From Streptomyces bottropensis ATCC 25435 (GTDB lineage: Bacteria > Actinomycetota > Actinomycetes > Streptomycetales > Streptomycetaceae): a DNA stretch of 64,000 nucleotides. Shown here one piece after another: positions 54,009 to 63,202 of the stretch (the stretch's first letter is position 1; every line of letters begins with the position of its first letter). The notes beneath the pieces are model-generated. The model ran no database searches, was not told the origin of the DNA, and worked only from the letters and a program-made list of their open reading frames with translations. The stretch is from NCBI RefSeq assembly GCF_000383595.1, contig NZ_KB911581.1, positions 248,001-312,000 on the forward strand. The letters run 5' to 3'. A program made the translations under genes and the position numbers.

Positions 54009-54042
54009 CGTAGGCGCCGCACTCGAAACAGCGGCGCCTACG
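54009..54042 (-). terminator. Terminator of the acyl-CoA synthetase/DUF3556/FAD operon
   Basis: 12-bp perfect arms (54009-54020 and 54031-54042) with a 10-nt loop, about 107 bp after the operon's last stop codon and 46 bp before the frameshifted gene's start. Confidence 0.65.
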
Positions 54043-54148
54043 GTCCCACTGGAGGGACGTGCTTGTCGCCACCGCCGGCCCGCGTGGGGAGCCGGTGGCC
54101 CGCACATGCTGCGGCTTCTTCACCCCCGTGCCGCTCCCCGCCTCGGCG

Positions 54149-55579
54149 TCACGGGCCCCAGGTCTGCCCTTGGAGGTGGCGCAGAGCTCGTGCGGCGGCG
54201 TGGGCTCCGCACATTCCGTGTGCGCCGGGGCCGGGCGGGGTGGCCGCGGAGCACAGGTAGTGGCCGGGCAGACCGGTGTCGTACGGGTGCGGAGTGGGCC
54301 GCGGGCCGAACAGCAACTGGGGGATGTCCTTGGCGCCGGTCATGATGTTGCCGCCGACGTAGTTCGGGTTGTACGCGGCGAATCCGGGGGTGGTGCGCAC
54401 CGAGGTGCCGACGATCCGGTCCCGGAATCCCGGGGCGAACCGTTCGATCTGGGCGGTGATCGCTCCTGTGGCGTCGCCGGGCCAGTCGGCCGGTACGTGG
54501 GCGTAGGTCCACACCGGATGCACGTCGCCGGCCGACCGCCGGGGATCGGCCAGATACTGCTGGCCGACCAGGACGAACGGACGGTCGGGCATCCGTCCGG
54601 CGTGGATGTCCCGCTCCGTGGCGGCGATCTCGGCGTACGTGCCGCCGACGTGCACCGTGCCGGCCCGCCGCGCCGCTTCGGCGGTCCAGGGCACGCCGCC
54701 CTCGACCGCGAAGTCGACCTTGAACGCCCCCGGGCCGTACCGGAACCGCCGGTAGGCACGGGCGACCCGGGGCGGCAGCCGGTCACCCAGGATGTCGGCC
54801 AGCGCGGAGGGCGCCACATCCCAGAGGGTCACGTCCGTCGGCGGCAGTTCGGAGGCCGACCGCACCCGCACGCCCGTCTCGATCTTCCCGCCGAGGTCGG
54901 TCAGCAGCGCGGCCATGGCGTCGGTGATGCGGCCTGATCCGCCGGCAGCCACGGCCCAGCCGTGCCGGTGCCCCGCGGTGAGGATGCCGAGTCCGATGGC
55001 GGCGCTCAGTGGCCGGTCGAGAGGGTGGAAGGCGTGCGCCGCCACCCCGCCCCACAGCGCTCGCGCCTCCTCGGTCGCGAACGCCTTCGCCAGCAGCGAC
55101 GCGGGTGCCAGCGCGGGGACGCCGAAACGGGCGAGGCGGACGGGGTGCCGTGGGACGCGGAGCAGCGGGCCGAGGATGTCGGCGCCGATGGTGTCGTACG
55201 CCGCCGACGGGCCGTCGAACAGCCACCGCCAGCGCCGGCCGTCGCCGCCGAGACCGGCCGCGGTCTCGGTGACGGAGCGGTGCAGCACCCCTGCCGTGCC
55301 GCTGTCCAGGGGATGTACGCAGTCGATCTCCGGCAGCGCCCACCGCAGCCCGTACCGCTCCAGGCCGAGCCCGCGCAGGAACGGTGAGCCGACTGCCATC
55401 GGGTGGATGGCCGAACAGTGGTCGTGCAGCAGCCCGGGAAGGATCGCCTCACCGGAGCGGGCGCCGCCGCCGATCTCGTCGGCCGCCTCCAGGAGGGTGA
55501 CCTGTACGCCCTCCCGGGCCAGGGCGACGGCGGCGGCCAGCCCGTTGGGGCCGGCGCCGACCACGGTTGCCGTACTCAT
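54149..55579 (-). CDS. FAD-dependent phytoene-desaturase-like oxidoreductase
   Basis: 476-aa flavoprotein. N-terminal dinucleotide-binding motif VVGAGPNGLAAAVALAREG, then ADEIGGGARSGEAILPGLLHDHCSAIHPMAVG as in the CrtI-like NAD(P)/FAD oxidoreductase family. The C-terminal segment NYVGGNIMTGAKDIPQLLFG matches the family's FAD-contacting end. ATGA overlap with the DUF3556 stop couples it to that gene. No other carotenoid genes are nearby, so the substrate may be an acyl-CoA or lipid rather than a carotenoid. Third gene of the operon. Confidence 0.85.
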   Translation of the reverse strand: MSTATVVGAGPNGLAAAVALAREGVQVTLLEAADEIGGGARSGEAILPGLLHDHCSAIHPMAVGSPFLRGLGLERYGLRWALPEIDCVHPLDSGTAGVLHRSVTETAAGLGGDGRRWRWLFDGPSAAYDTIGADILGPLLRVPRHPVRLARFGVPALAPASLLAKAFATEEARALWGGVAAHAFHPLDRPLSAAIGLGILTAGHRHGWAVAAGGSGRITDAMAALLTDLGGKIETGVRVRSASELPPTDVTLWDVAPSALADILGDRLPPRVARAYRRFRYGPGAFKVDFAVEGGVPWTAEAARRAGTVHVGGTYAEIAATERDIHAGRMPDRPFVLVGQQYLADPRRSAGDVHPVWTYAHVPADWPGDATGAITAQIERFAPGFRDRIVGTSVRTTPGFAAYNPNYVGGNIMTGAKDIPQLLFGPRPTPHPYDTGLPGHYLCSAATPPGPGAHGMCGAHAAARALRHLQGQTWGP

Positions 55580-57342
55580 GTGGCCAAGCTTTCCACCGTG
55601 CCCTGCCGCCCCACCACCGGCGACGACTGCTCGCGGGTCCAGGTCACGTCGAGCGGGATCGGGCCGTTCGGCAGCCACGGCTGCTCCTCGACCGCGTCCG
55701 CGACCTTCCACGTACCCCGTTCGATGACCCCGAGCGCGGCGTCGATCACCTGGTAGTGCTGCACCGAGCGGTGGATGGCCTGCGACTCCACCCATACGAC
55801 GATCCACTCGCCCGGGGCGAACCCGACCCGGGCCTGCACGGCGTCGACGAGGTCGATGTTGTGCAGATGGCCGTCGCCGAAGTTGAACCCGATCAGCGAG
55901 TTGCACGCGAACTCGGCTTCGCGCACGGTCCGTCGGTCGAGGTCGGGAAGGTTCTTCATGAGGACGGAGAACAGGCCGCGGCCCTGGCTGTGCATCGACC
56001 GCCAGGCGATCGTCTGCTGCATGGTGATCTCGGCGACCTCCCGCGGGTAGCCCATCGCCTGGAGCTGGTCGACCTGGTTGGTGGTGGGGCGGTGCGGCAG
56101 CGAGTTCAGCTTCTGCTCCGCGCCCGGGGCGAAGACCCACAGCGCGGAGGCCCAGTTGCCCGCGTACTGGCGCATCGAGGGCAGGAACGACACCAGGTCC
56201 GGGCGCAGATTGCCCAGCACGGGGAAGAACAGAAGCGCGGCGGCGATACCGGCGGTCAGCCACGGCGACGACATGTCGCCGACGCCGTAGCCGTCCTGGG
56301 CCGGGAAGCCGAGGAACAGGAAGACCGACAGGTACGCGAACAGGATGTTCCACTCCAGCGGCACCGCCAGCGGGAACGTCGAGACGATGAAGAGGTGGAA
56401 GACGACCATCAACGCCACGCCGGCGACGGTCAGCCAGTGGTTCGTGGAGAAGAGCAGCACCAGCGGGGTGATGACCTCCACGGCGGTGCCACCGACGTGC
56501 GCCACGAGGGTCGCGGCCTTCGACGGGCGGATGTCACGGGGGAAGTCGCGGTAGTGGAGCCGCTTGATCCGCCTCGACGGGACACAGGGGCTGTTGGAGA
56601 CCATCGGCGACACCACGTTGGTGAAGTGCAGCCCGAACTTCGACACCCCGGCGCCGATCCACACCACGCAGATCAGCAGCTTCGCCGCGACGATCAGGTC
56701 GGTGAGGGGCAGGACGGCGAAGAACACCAGCGCGGGCAGGTACTGCTCGCCCCGGGCGGCCAGGAAGAGCGTCTTGTCCCGCAGGCCGCACACGACGTAC
56801 AGCGCGATCGGCGCGATCAACAGGCCCACGGGCACCAGTCCGTCGGTGGGCACCGCGACCGCTGCCAGCAGGGACGCCAGGAAGGCCAGGTACAGGACGA
56901 CATCGGCCACGGTACGGCGGTCGCCGGCGGTGAACGGCACCCGCTTCCAGGGGCGCAGCCGGATGGTGCCGGGCCGGGCCCAGAACAGGACGCCACCGGT
57001 CATCGGCTTGAACTTGCCCGCGATCGGCCCCCAGGAGCCGGCCACGCCCAGCGCCTCCAGGAAGACCGTCCAGAGCACGAGCTTCTGGTAGACGGCCGGC
57101 TCGTCCCACCAGTGGGCGACGTCCCAGAACGGTCCGGTGCCCGAGGTCCAGGTCACCAGGGCCGTGCCGGCGAGGACGTACAGGAAAAGGACCTTGACCA
57201 CGTACGTCGTCGGAATCATCTTCGGCGAGCCGAAACCGTACTCCACCCAGTGCAGGGCCAACGTCTTCATGCGCTCCTGGAGAGGCTTGTCCAGGAATGT
57301 CTCCGGATCGACCGGCGGGAAGTCGCCTGTTTTGAACCCCAT
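55576..57342 (-). CDS. DUF3556 polytopic membrane protein
   Basis: 588-aa protein with about ten TM helices in the N-terminal 400 residues and a soluble C-terminal domain (about 420-588). It opens MGFKTGDFPPVDPETFLDKP and contains the family segments LHWVEYGFGSPKMIPTTYVV, WDEPAVYQKLVLWTVFLEAL, KFGLHFTNVVSPMVSNSP and RDFPRDIRPS, as in DUF3556 proteins of mycobacteria and relatives. Function is unknown; its genes usually sit beside lipid-metabolism enzymes. Coupled to the FAD enzyme, and 115 bp after the acyl-CoA synthetase gene. Confidence 0.85.
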   Translation of the reverse strand: MGFKTGDFPPVDPETFLDKPLQERMKTLALHWVEYGFGSPKMIPTTYVVKVLFLYVLAGTALVTWTSGTGPFWDVAHWWDEPAVYQKLVLWTVFLEALGVAGSWGPIAGKFKPMTGGVLFWARPGTIRLRPWKRVPFTAGDRRTVADVVLYLAFLASLLAAVAVPTDGLVPVGLLIAPIALYVVCGLRDKTLFLAARGEQYLPALVFFAVLPLTDLIVAAKLLICVVWIGAGVSKFGLHFTNVVSPMVSNSPCVPSRRIKRLHYRDFPRDIRPSKAATLVAHVGGTAVEVITPLVLLFSTNHWLTVAGVALMVVFHLFIVSTFPLAVPLEWNILFAYLSVFLFLGFPAQDGYGVGDMSSPWLTAGIAAALLFFPVLGNLRPDLVSFLPSMRQYAGNWASALWVFAPGAEQKLNSLPHRPTTNQVDQLQAMGYPREVAEITMQQTIAWRSMHSQGRGLFSVLMKNLPDLDRRTVREAEFACNSLIGFNFGDGHLHNIDLVDAVQARVGFAPGEWIVVWVESQAIHRSVQHYQVIDAALGVIERGTWKVADAVEEQPWLPNGPIPLDVTWTREQSSPVVGRQGTVESLAT

Positions 57343-57457
57343 GGTTCTCGCCTTTCTCGTACCGATTTTCGGGCGTGCTGATCCACACCGGAAATGCGCA
57401 GGAAAAATGTCCGGTGAGGTGGATTGGTGATGCGGGCGTGATGTGGGGAGATGGTGC

Positions 57458-58951
57458 TTACGGGCTCACGGTGAATGAGCGCAGGCGGGGTTTGTCGATC
57501 TTTCCCACCGGATTCTTGGGCAGCGACTCGGTGACCCGGACCGACACCGGTACCTTGACGCGGGCCAGCGAGCCGCGGCAGTGGTCGACGAGTTCCTCGG
57601 CCGTGGCGGCGGCACCCGGCAGCAGCGTGACGTACGCGACCGGCACCTCGCCGAGCACCGGTTCGGGCGCGCCCACCACCGCCGCTTCCAGCACCGCGGG
57701 GTGGGTGTGCAGGACGCTCTCGATCTCCTTGGGGTAGATGTTCTCCCCGCCGCGGATGATCATGTCCTTGATCCGATCGACCAGGACGAGATGGCCGTCC
57801 GTGTCGAAGCGCCCGACGTCGCCGGTGTGCAGCCAGCCGTCGACGACGGTCCGGGACGTCTCGTCCGGCAGCCCGAGATAGCCACGCATAACGTTCGGGC
57901 CACGGACCACCACCTCGCCCACCGACCCGGCGTCGAGGAGATGGCCCTCGGCGTCCATCACAGCGACGGTCTGCCCCGGCAGCGGGAGCCCGACCGTCCC
58001 CGGCTTGCGCGGCCCGGCGGGCGGGTTGAGTGTCGACGCGCAGGTGCCCTCGGACAGCCCGTAGCCCTCGACGACCGGTACCCCGAACCGGTTCTCGAAC
58101 CGGGCGATCAGCTCGGCGGGCATCGGCGCGGCCCCGCAGATCGCCCGGCGCAGCGACGAGGTGTCCGGGAGTACCTCGTCCGGCAGCGAGACGAGCATGG
58201 CGTAGATCGTCGGTACCGCCGAGAAGTACGTCGGCCGCGCGGCCTCCACCGAGGCGAAGAAGGACGACGCCCGGAAGCGCCCCGCGATCGTCGCCCGCCC
58301 ACCGGCCAGCAGCGGCGACAGCACGCTCACCACGATCCCGTTGACGTGGAACAACGGCAGAACGAGCAGGCTGTGATCGGTCTCGTCCAGACCGATGCCG
58401 TCGACGATCATCCGGCACATCGCGGCGATGTTGGCGTGGTCGAGCATGACGCCCTTCGGGCGGCCGGTGGTCCCGCTCGTGTAGATGATCAGGGCGAGGG
58501 AGTCGAGGGCGGGGAGGACGGCGCCGGGTGCGGGGGAGACGGCGTCCTGGGCCTGGACAGCGGCGCCGGCGAACGCGGTCACGTCCAGGGTCCCCGTGCC
58601 GCGGCTGTCGGTGATCACCACCTTGGCTCCGGAATCCTCGATCTGATGGCGGGCCTCGGTATCGGTCAGCCCGGGATTCACCGGCGTGACCGCGGCGCCC
58701 AGCCGCCACGCCGCGAACATGATGACGACGAGTTCCAGACGGTTCGCCAAAGCGACCGCGACCACATCGCCGACGCCTATTCCGTGTACGCGGAGAACAC
58801 CGGCCGCAGACCGGACACGTTTCAGAAAAGCGTCGTTGTCCAGCTGCTCTCGATCATCCGCGATACAGGGCCCGGTAGGATTCCGGCCGGCCCGGATGTC
58901 CGGCAATGCGGAGATGTGCTGCACGATTTCCTCACCATTGAGTCGCGCCAT
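57458..58951 (-). CDS. AMP-forming acyl-CoA synthetase
   Basis: 497-aa ANL-superfamily ligase that activates a carboxylic acid via acyl-adenylate. P-loop IYTSGTTGRPKGVML, YGLSEGT (A5), DGWLHTGDVGRFDTDGHL (A7), DRIKDMIIRGGENIYP (A8), and the catalytic Lys in KNPVGKIDK (A10). Start ATG 58951 has no clear ribosome-binding site; an in-frame TTG at 58975 is an alternative, and leaderless translation is possible. First gene of the operon with DUF3556 and the FAD oxidoreductase, divergent from the PucR-type regulator. Confidence 0.9.
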   Translation of the reverse strand: MARLNGEEIVQHISALPDIRAGRNPTGPCIADDREQLDNDAFLKRVRSAAGVLRVHGIGVGDVVAVALANRLELVVIMFAAWRLGAAVTPVNPGLTDTEARHQIEDSGAKVVITDSRGTGTLDVTAFAGAAVQAQDAVSPAPGAVLPALDSLALIIYTSGTTGRPKGVMLDHANIAAMCRMIVDGIGLDETDHSLLVLPLFHVNGIVVSVLSPLLAGGRATIAGRFRASSFFASVEAARPTYFSAVPTIYAMLVSLPDEVLPDTSSLRRAICGAAPMPAELIARFENRFGVPVVEGYGLSEGTCASTLNPPAGPRKPGTVGLPLPGQTVAVMDAEGHLLDAGSVGEVVVRGPNVMRGYLGLPDETSRTVVDGWLHTGDVGRFDTDGHLVLVDRIKDMIIRGGENIYPKEIESVLHTHPAVLEAAVVGAPEPVLGEVPVAYVTLLPGAAATAEELVDHCRGSLARVKVPVSVRVTESLPKNPVGKIDKPRLRSFTVSP

Positions 58952-58952
58952 G

Positions 58953-58990
58953 ACGAAGGTAATAGGTAAACGCAATACCTGAAAGGTAGG
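58953..58990. promoter_or_regulatory. AGGTA-rich divergent operator region
   Basis: Inverted repeat AGGTA-N7-TACCT (58964-58968 and 58976-58980) flanked by further AGGTA half-sites (AAGGTAAT at about 58956, AAGGTAGG at about 58983). It lies between the acyl-CoA synthetase start (58951) and the pucR-type gene (59094) and is the likely binding site of that regulator. Confidence 0.5.
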
Positions 58991-59093
58991 GAGCGGACGC
59001 GCGTTCGGCCATGGGCTCGCGTCCCACCCCGGACCCGCCTCTTTGTGCCGCCGTCACAAAGCGCGAGGCGGACGTCTCGGGTACGGTCCGGCC

Positions 59094-60359
59094 ATGAGCG
59101 CCGCCCATGTCGACGTCGACGTGATCGTGCGGGACGTCGCCAGGCGCACCCAGGCCGATCTCGAGAACCTCACCGCCGAGATGACCTCGATGTTCGTCGA
59201 CGTCATCCCCGAGTTCCGCCACGACGACGCCGTACGACGGCTGATGGTCGCCAGCACCGCGTCGAACCTGTCCGCGATCGTCGACATGCTGGCGCTGAAC
59301 ATCTCGCTCGACGACATCACCGTCCCACCCGCCGCGGCGGAGTACGCCCGCCGCTTCGCCCAGCACGGCCTGTCCCTGGAGGCGCTGCTGCGCGCCTACC
59401 GCCTCGGCGAGCACATGCTCGTCCAGCGGGCCATGACCACCCTCGGCGATCTCGACCTGGCCACCGACGCCGCCCTGGCCGCGACCAGCCGGATCGCGCG
59501 ACTGACGAACAGGTACATCGACCAGGTCATCGAGGGCCTCATCGCCATCTACGAGGACGAACGCAGCCGCTGGGACGCCCGTTCCGACGCGGCCCGCGCC
59601 GCCCAGGTCCGCGCCGTACTCGACACCGAGGGGCTCGACCTCGCGTCGGCCGAGAAGATGCTGTCGACGTCCCTGCGCGGCTGGCACCTGGCCGCGATCA
59701 TCTGGACGCAGCCCGGTTCACCCGACCCGGACGCGGCCCAACTGCGGGCGGGCGCAGCCATACTGTCCGCGGCCACCGGCAAGGCTCCACTGACGATCTC
59801 GGCGGACGAGCGAACGCACTGGGCCTGGATCTCATCCACCACCAACCCAACCCTGGACCTCCCCCTCCTCCAACAGGAACTCGACAAGCACCCGGCACTC
59901 CGGATCGCCATCGGCGACGACCCCTCCCCCGGACTCGACGGCTTCCGCCAGGCCTTCAGGGACGCGCAGCGTGCCCGCACGGTCGCCGTCACCGCGGCCG
60001 ACCCGCACCGCGCGCTCGTCCTCCATTCCCAGGTCGCGCTCGCCGGCCTCCTCGTCGATCACCTCGCCGACGTCAAGGCGTGGGCCGGACGCGTCCTCGG
60101 CGGCCTCATGCGCGAGGACGACGCCACGCTCCGCCTGCGCGAGACCGTGCAGGTGTTCCTGGACGCCCAGGGCAGCTTCACCGACGCCGCCGCACGTATG
60201 CACGTCCACAAGAACACCGTCCACTACCGCGTACGCAAGGCCGAGGAGATCCTCGGCCACCCCCTCACGGCGAACCGACTGGACATCGAGGTGGCCCTAC
60301 TCGCCTGCGCACAGCTCGGACTTGGAGGAGCGGGCGCACATCCGGCACGCGACAACTGA
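59094..60359 (+). CDS. PucR/CdaR-family transcriptional regulator
   Basis: 421-aa regulator. N-terminal helical domain (about 20-150, EFRHDDAVRRLMVASTASNL), GGDEF-like CdaR domain (about 170-300), and C-terminal PucR HTH (about 360-410, FTDAAARMHVHKNTVHYRVR followed by KAEEILGHPL). Start 59094 is set by GGTACGG upstream. Divergent from the acyl-CoA synthetase operon over an AGGTA-rich spacer, so it is the probable activator of that operon in response to a fatty-acid or amphipathic ligand (inference). Confidence 0.9.
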   Translation: MSAAHVDVDVIVRDVARRTQADLENLTAEMTSMFVDVIPEFRHDDAVRRLMVASTASNLSAIVDMLALNISLDDITVPPAAAEYARRFAQHGLSLEALLRAYRLGEHMLVQRAMTTLGDLDLATDAALAATSRIARLTNRYIDQVIEGLIAIYEDERSRWDARSDAARAAQVRAVLDTEGLDLASAEKMLSTSLRGWHLAAIIWTQPGSPDPDAAQLRAGAAILSAATGKAPLTISADERTHWAWISSTTNPTLDLPLLQQELDKHPALRIAIGDDPSPGLDGFRQAFRDAQRARTVAVTAADPHRALVLHSQVALAGLLVDHLADVKAWAGRVLGGLMREDDATLRLRETVQVFLDAQGSFTDAAARMHVHKNTVHYRVRKAEEILGHPLTANRLDIEVALLACAQLGLGGAGAHPARDN

Positions 60360-61059
60360 TCAGAGGGGACAGCAGAAAGGCCTCGGTCTCTGACCTGGTC
60401 CTTGGACGGTGTCCTAGGTAGTCATGGATCGGGTGGGAAAGCTTCCCCGTGCATTCACCCTGCGCCGCAACTGGCCGGGATCTTGGTAGCAGTCGGGGGT
60501 GTCCCCGCTGAGGGTGACAGTGGCTGGCAGGTCGCATCCCCAGAGGGGGTCCGTGCTCGACCGGAAGCTGTTTCCGCTGCGTCATCACGCACGCCGCACC
60601 TGCGATCGCGGTCGGCGGAGTCCTCACGACCGAGTCAAGCCGCTGTGGTGGTGCGCGTCCTCGCTGGTTGGCGCGCACCGATGCGCCGGCCCGCGCACAC
60701 TCCATGGGGCCGCGTCTGGGGCCTCCCGTCCGGGCCGTCTGGAACCACCAACTCGGACGGATCGCCCACGAGAATCGCACCCAGCCGCCCGGTTGACCAG
60801 CCGCGCCCGTGCGGTGCCTGGCGAGGGTTCAGTTGTCGGCGACACCTCCCATTCGAGGGTATGGCCATGAGTCGGAAGCGTGATCAAAGTATTTACTCAG
60901 CATTGTGCGCTGTTTGAATGACCGGAATTTTCGACTGCCCCGCTTAAGTCTGGTGACTACATATTGCTGCGTAATATGCAGTGGAATAGGCGGCAACAAG
61001 GCTCGCCGAATGTTCGGTAGGTCTGGTTCGCCACTGCCCCCACAGAAAATGGCCTTTCG
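60360..61059. other. 700-bp region without a convincing gene
   Basis: Open frames on both strands are Arg/Pro/His-rich with no ribosome-binding site and no recognisable domain. 60880-61020 is clearly A/T-richer (for example GTATTTACTC and CATATTGCTGCGTAATATGC) and should contain the promoter of the ice-binding gene. TATTGCTGCGTAATA is a small inverted repeat there. Confidence 0.4.
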
Positions 61060-62349
61060 ATGAAGCTGAAGATCCCTCGAACGGCTGACCGCCGTTCTTT
61101 GTCCGGAGTTTTGGCCTCGGCCCTTGCCGCGACGGTTGCCACCGTGTTGGTCGCCCTGACGCCGACGCAGGCGCTGGCCATCGCTACGCCTGTGCCTCTG
61201 GCCACGGCCGCGAGTTTCTCCGTTCTGGCGGGTCAGGGAGTCACCAACACCGGCCCCTCGCTGATCAGCCACGACCTTGGGACGCACCCGAATCCGTCCA
61301 TCACCGGATTCCCGCCCGGCCAGGTACTCGGCGCCGTGCACGCGGGGCGGACGCTGTCGCGCTTCAGGCCAAGTCCGACCTGGTCACGGCGTACAACAAC
61401 GCGGCCGGCCAGGCCACGGACTTCGCGCTCGCGTCGGCAATCGGCAGCGGACAGACGCTGCTGCCGGGCGTCCACACCGCTGTCTCCGGGGTCGGACTCA
61501 CCGGTGACCTGATCCTGGACGCCGCGGGGAACCCGAACGCCGTCTGGGTGTTCCAGATTCCTGAAGCTCTGACGACTGCCTCCTCCAGCCGAGTGCTCCT
61601 CACCAACGGGGCTTCGCCGTGCAACGTCTACTGGCAGATCGGGAGTTCGGCCACGCTCGGCACCAACTCCCACATTCGTGGGCACCATCATGGCTCTGAC
61701 CTCGATCAGCGTGACGACAGGGACGAACATCCAGGGGCGGGCGCTGGCCCGTAACGGCTCCGTGACGCTCGACAACAACAGGATCTTCCTCGGCGGGTGC
61801 GCTACCTCCACCACTGGTGGAACGACCACGGGCACCACGACAGGAACGACCACCGGCACCACGACAGGAACGGTCGCAGGTGTCACGACCGGCGGGCTGC
61901 TCAGCGGCGGCCTCGTCACCGGTGGCGTCCTGGGCGGACCGATCCTCTCGCCCGGTGCCTCTTCGGGCAACGTCGCCGGCACCACGTCCGGGAACACCGA
62001 AGGCAACACCGCTGGTAACACCGCGGGCAACACAGCCGGGAACACCACCTCCGGGATCACCTCGGGCAGCACGGCCGGGAACACCTCCGGCGGTAACGGC
62101 GGCGGGCACGACCACGCGCCGGGCCGGCCGGACCACGGCGGCAAGCCTGGAGGGCCGGACCAGGGCGGCAAGCCCGACCGGCCGGACCACGGGGGCAAGC
62201 CTGGAGGGCCGGACCAGGGCGGCAAGCCCGACCGGCCGGACCACGGGGGCAAGCCTGGAGGGCCGGACCACGGCGGCAAGCCCGACCACGGCAAGCAGTC
62301 CGACGAGGACTACGGCTACGACGACATGCCCAAGGGCTACGAGAGCTAG
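61060..62349 (+). pseudogene. Ice-binding (DUF3494) secreted protein gene with two opposite frameshifts
   Basis: From ATG 61060 a signal peptide (about 1-40) leads into the DUF3494 domain (PVPLATAASFSVLAGQGVTN, ISHDLGTHPNPSITGFPPGQ). Near 61346-61350 (GCGGGGCGG) the domain continues one frame over (ADAVALQAKSDLVTAYNNAA ... NPNAVWVFQIPEALTTASSS ... SPCNVYWQIGSSATLGTNS), and near 61673 (CGTGGGC) it returns to the first frame (TIMALTSISVTTGTNIQGRA). One missing base and one extra base, both in G-runs, restore a single protein of about 430 aa. The tail is Gly/Thr/Asn-rich, then His/Asp/Lys/Gly-rich repeats. Confidence 0.8.
62140..62290 (+). repeat. 54-bp in-frame tandem repeat (18-residue unit)
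   Basis: GGCAAGCCTGGAGGGCCGGA recurs with a 54-bp period from 62140, 62194 and 62248, encoding repeats built from GGKPGGPDQ and GGKPDRPDH. Part of the C-terminal tail of the ice-binding protein. Copy number may vary between strains. Confidence 0.85.
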
Positions 62350-62381
62350 GCACCGCACTGCGGTCAGTCCGCTCACCTGAT

Positions 62382-62427
62382 GACGGCGTGCGGGCGGAAT
62401 TCCTATCGAATCCGCCCGTGCGCCGTC
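62382..62427 (+). terminator. Hairpin terminator after the ice-binding gene
   Basis: Imperfect 20-bp stem (62382-62401 with 62408-62427) closing a 6-nt loop, with two mismatches and a bulge. Lies 33 bp after the stop codon. Confidence 0.6.
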
Positions 62428-62485
62428 GGTGGCAGTCAGTGACAAAGCCAGGCGCGAGCAGCCGATAGAGAAAGACAGGTAGGCG

Positions 62486-63202
62486 GTGTCGAGCGGAATC
62501 GACTCAGCTGACGTGGAGGAAATCCAGCAGTCCCACTCCGGTCCGGCCACGCAGGAAATTCCTGACGCCACGGCCGCGCCGCACAGGTCGTCGAGGGGTG
62601 TCCGTGCGCTGAAATCAGGACTGCGCGCCGCCATGGTCCTGTGCCTGGCGGCGAGTTTCGTCCACGTGCTTCTCGTGTTCCTTCATGTGGCACCGGCCAA
62701 CACCGTCTCCAAGCGATACAGCCCACTGATCAATGCATGGGTGTACCCCTTCTTCGAACAGAACTGGCGGCTCTTCGCCCCGGACCCCGAATCCGTCAAC
62801 CGGCAGATTCTGGTCAGAACCGCACGCGCCGGTTCCGGCGGATCGGTTCAAGTGGGCCCCTGGTTCGACCTGACGGCCGTGGATGGTTCCGCGGTCGAAC
62901 ATCAGCCGTTTCCGAGCCATACGGCGCAGAACATGCTGCGCCGTGCCTGGACCGGCTACGTCGACACGCACGGAGGGGACGACAAGGCGCGCACGGAACG
63001 CGCCCTGATGATGCGGAAGTACCTGACCAACATCGCCGCGGACCGCGTTGCCGCCCACAGGAGCGGCACCTTCGACTTCATTCAGCTCCGCGTCGTCACA
63101 CTGCCCATCGACGCGCCCGGCCCCGCCGCCGGCAAGCGCCCGCCGGCTCCGGCCGAGAACCGGCTCCTGCCCTGGTGGAAGGTGACCCGTCATGGAGAAT
63201 GA
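62486..63202 (+). CDS. DUF5819 membrane-anchored protein
   Basis: 238-aa protein with an N-terminal cytoplasmic segment, one TM helix (GLRAAMVLCLAASFVHVLLVFLHVAPAN), then a soluble domain that begins SPLINAWVYPFFEQNWRLFAPDP, the signature of DUF5819, and ends WKVTRHGE. AGGTAGG is 4 nt upstream of a GTG start (62486). Overlaps the HTTM gene by 11 bp. DUF5819 and HTTM proteins are usual neighbours; the pair is thought to act together at the membrane, but no reaction is proven. Confidence 0.88.
   Translation: MSSGIDSADVEEIQQSHSGPATQEIPDATAAPHRSSRGVRALKSGLRAAMVLCLAASFVHVLLVFLHVAPANTVSKRYSPLINAWVYPFFEQNWRLFAPDPESVNRQILVRTARAGSGGSVQVGPWFDLTAVDGSAVEHQPFPSHTAQNMLRRAWTGYVDTHGGDDKARTERALMMRKYLTNIAADRVAAHRSGTFDFIQLRVVTLPIDAPGPAAGKRPPAPAENRLLPWWKVTRHGE

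Noticed and set aside
55567..57381. 604-codon plus-strand frame opposite DUF3556
   Set aside because: His/Arg/Asp-rich shadow; the minus-strand protein is a recognisable family.
60402..60917. Open frames of 120-170 codons on both strands
   Set aside because: Arg/Pro/Ser-rich, no start signals, no domain, and competing frames have similar length.
62140..62290. Repeat block as CRISPR or mobile element
   Set aside because: In-frame coding repeat encoding a Gly/Lys/Pro/Asp tail, no spacers or inverted ends.
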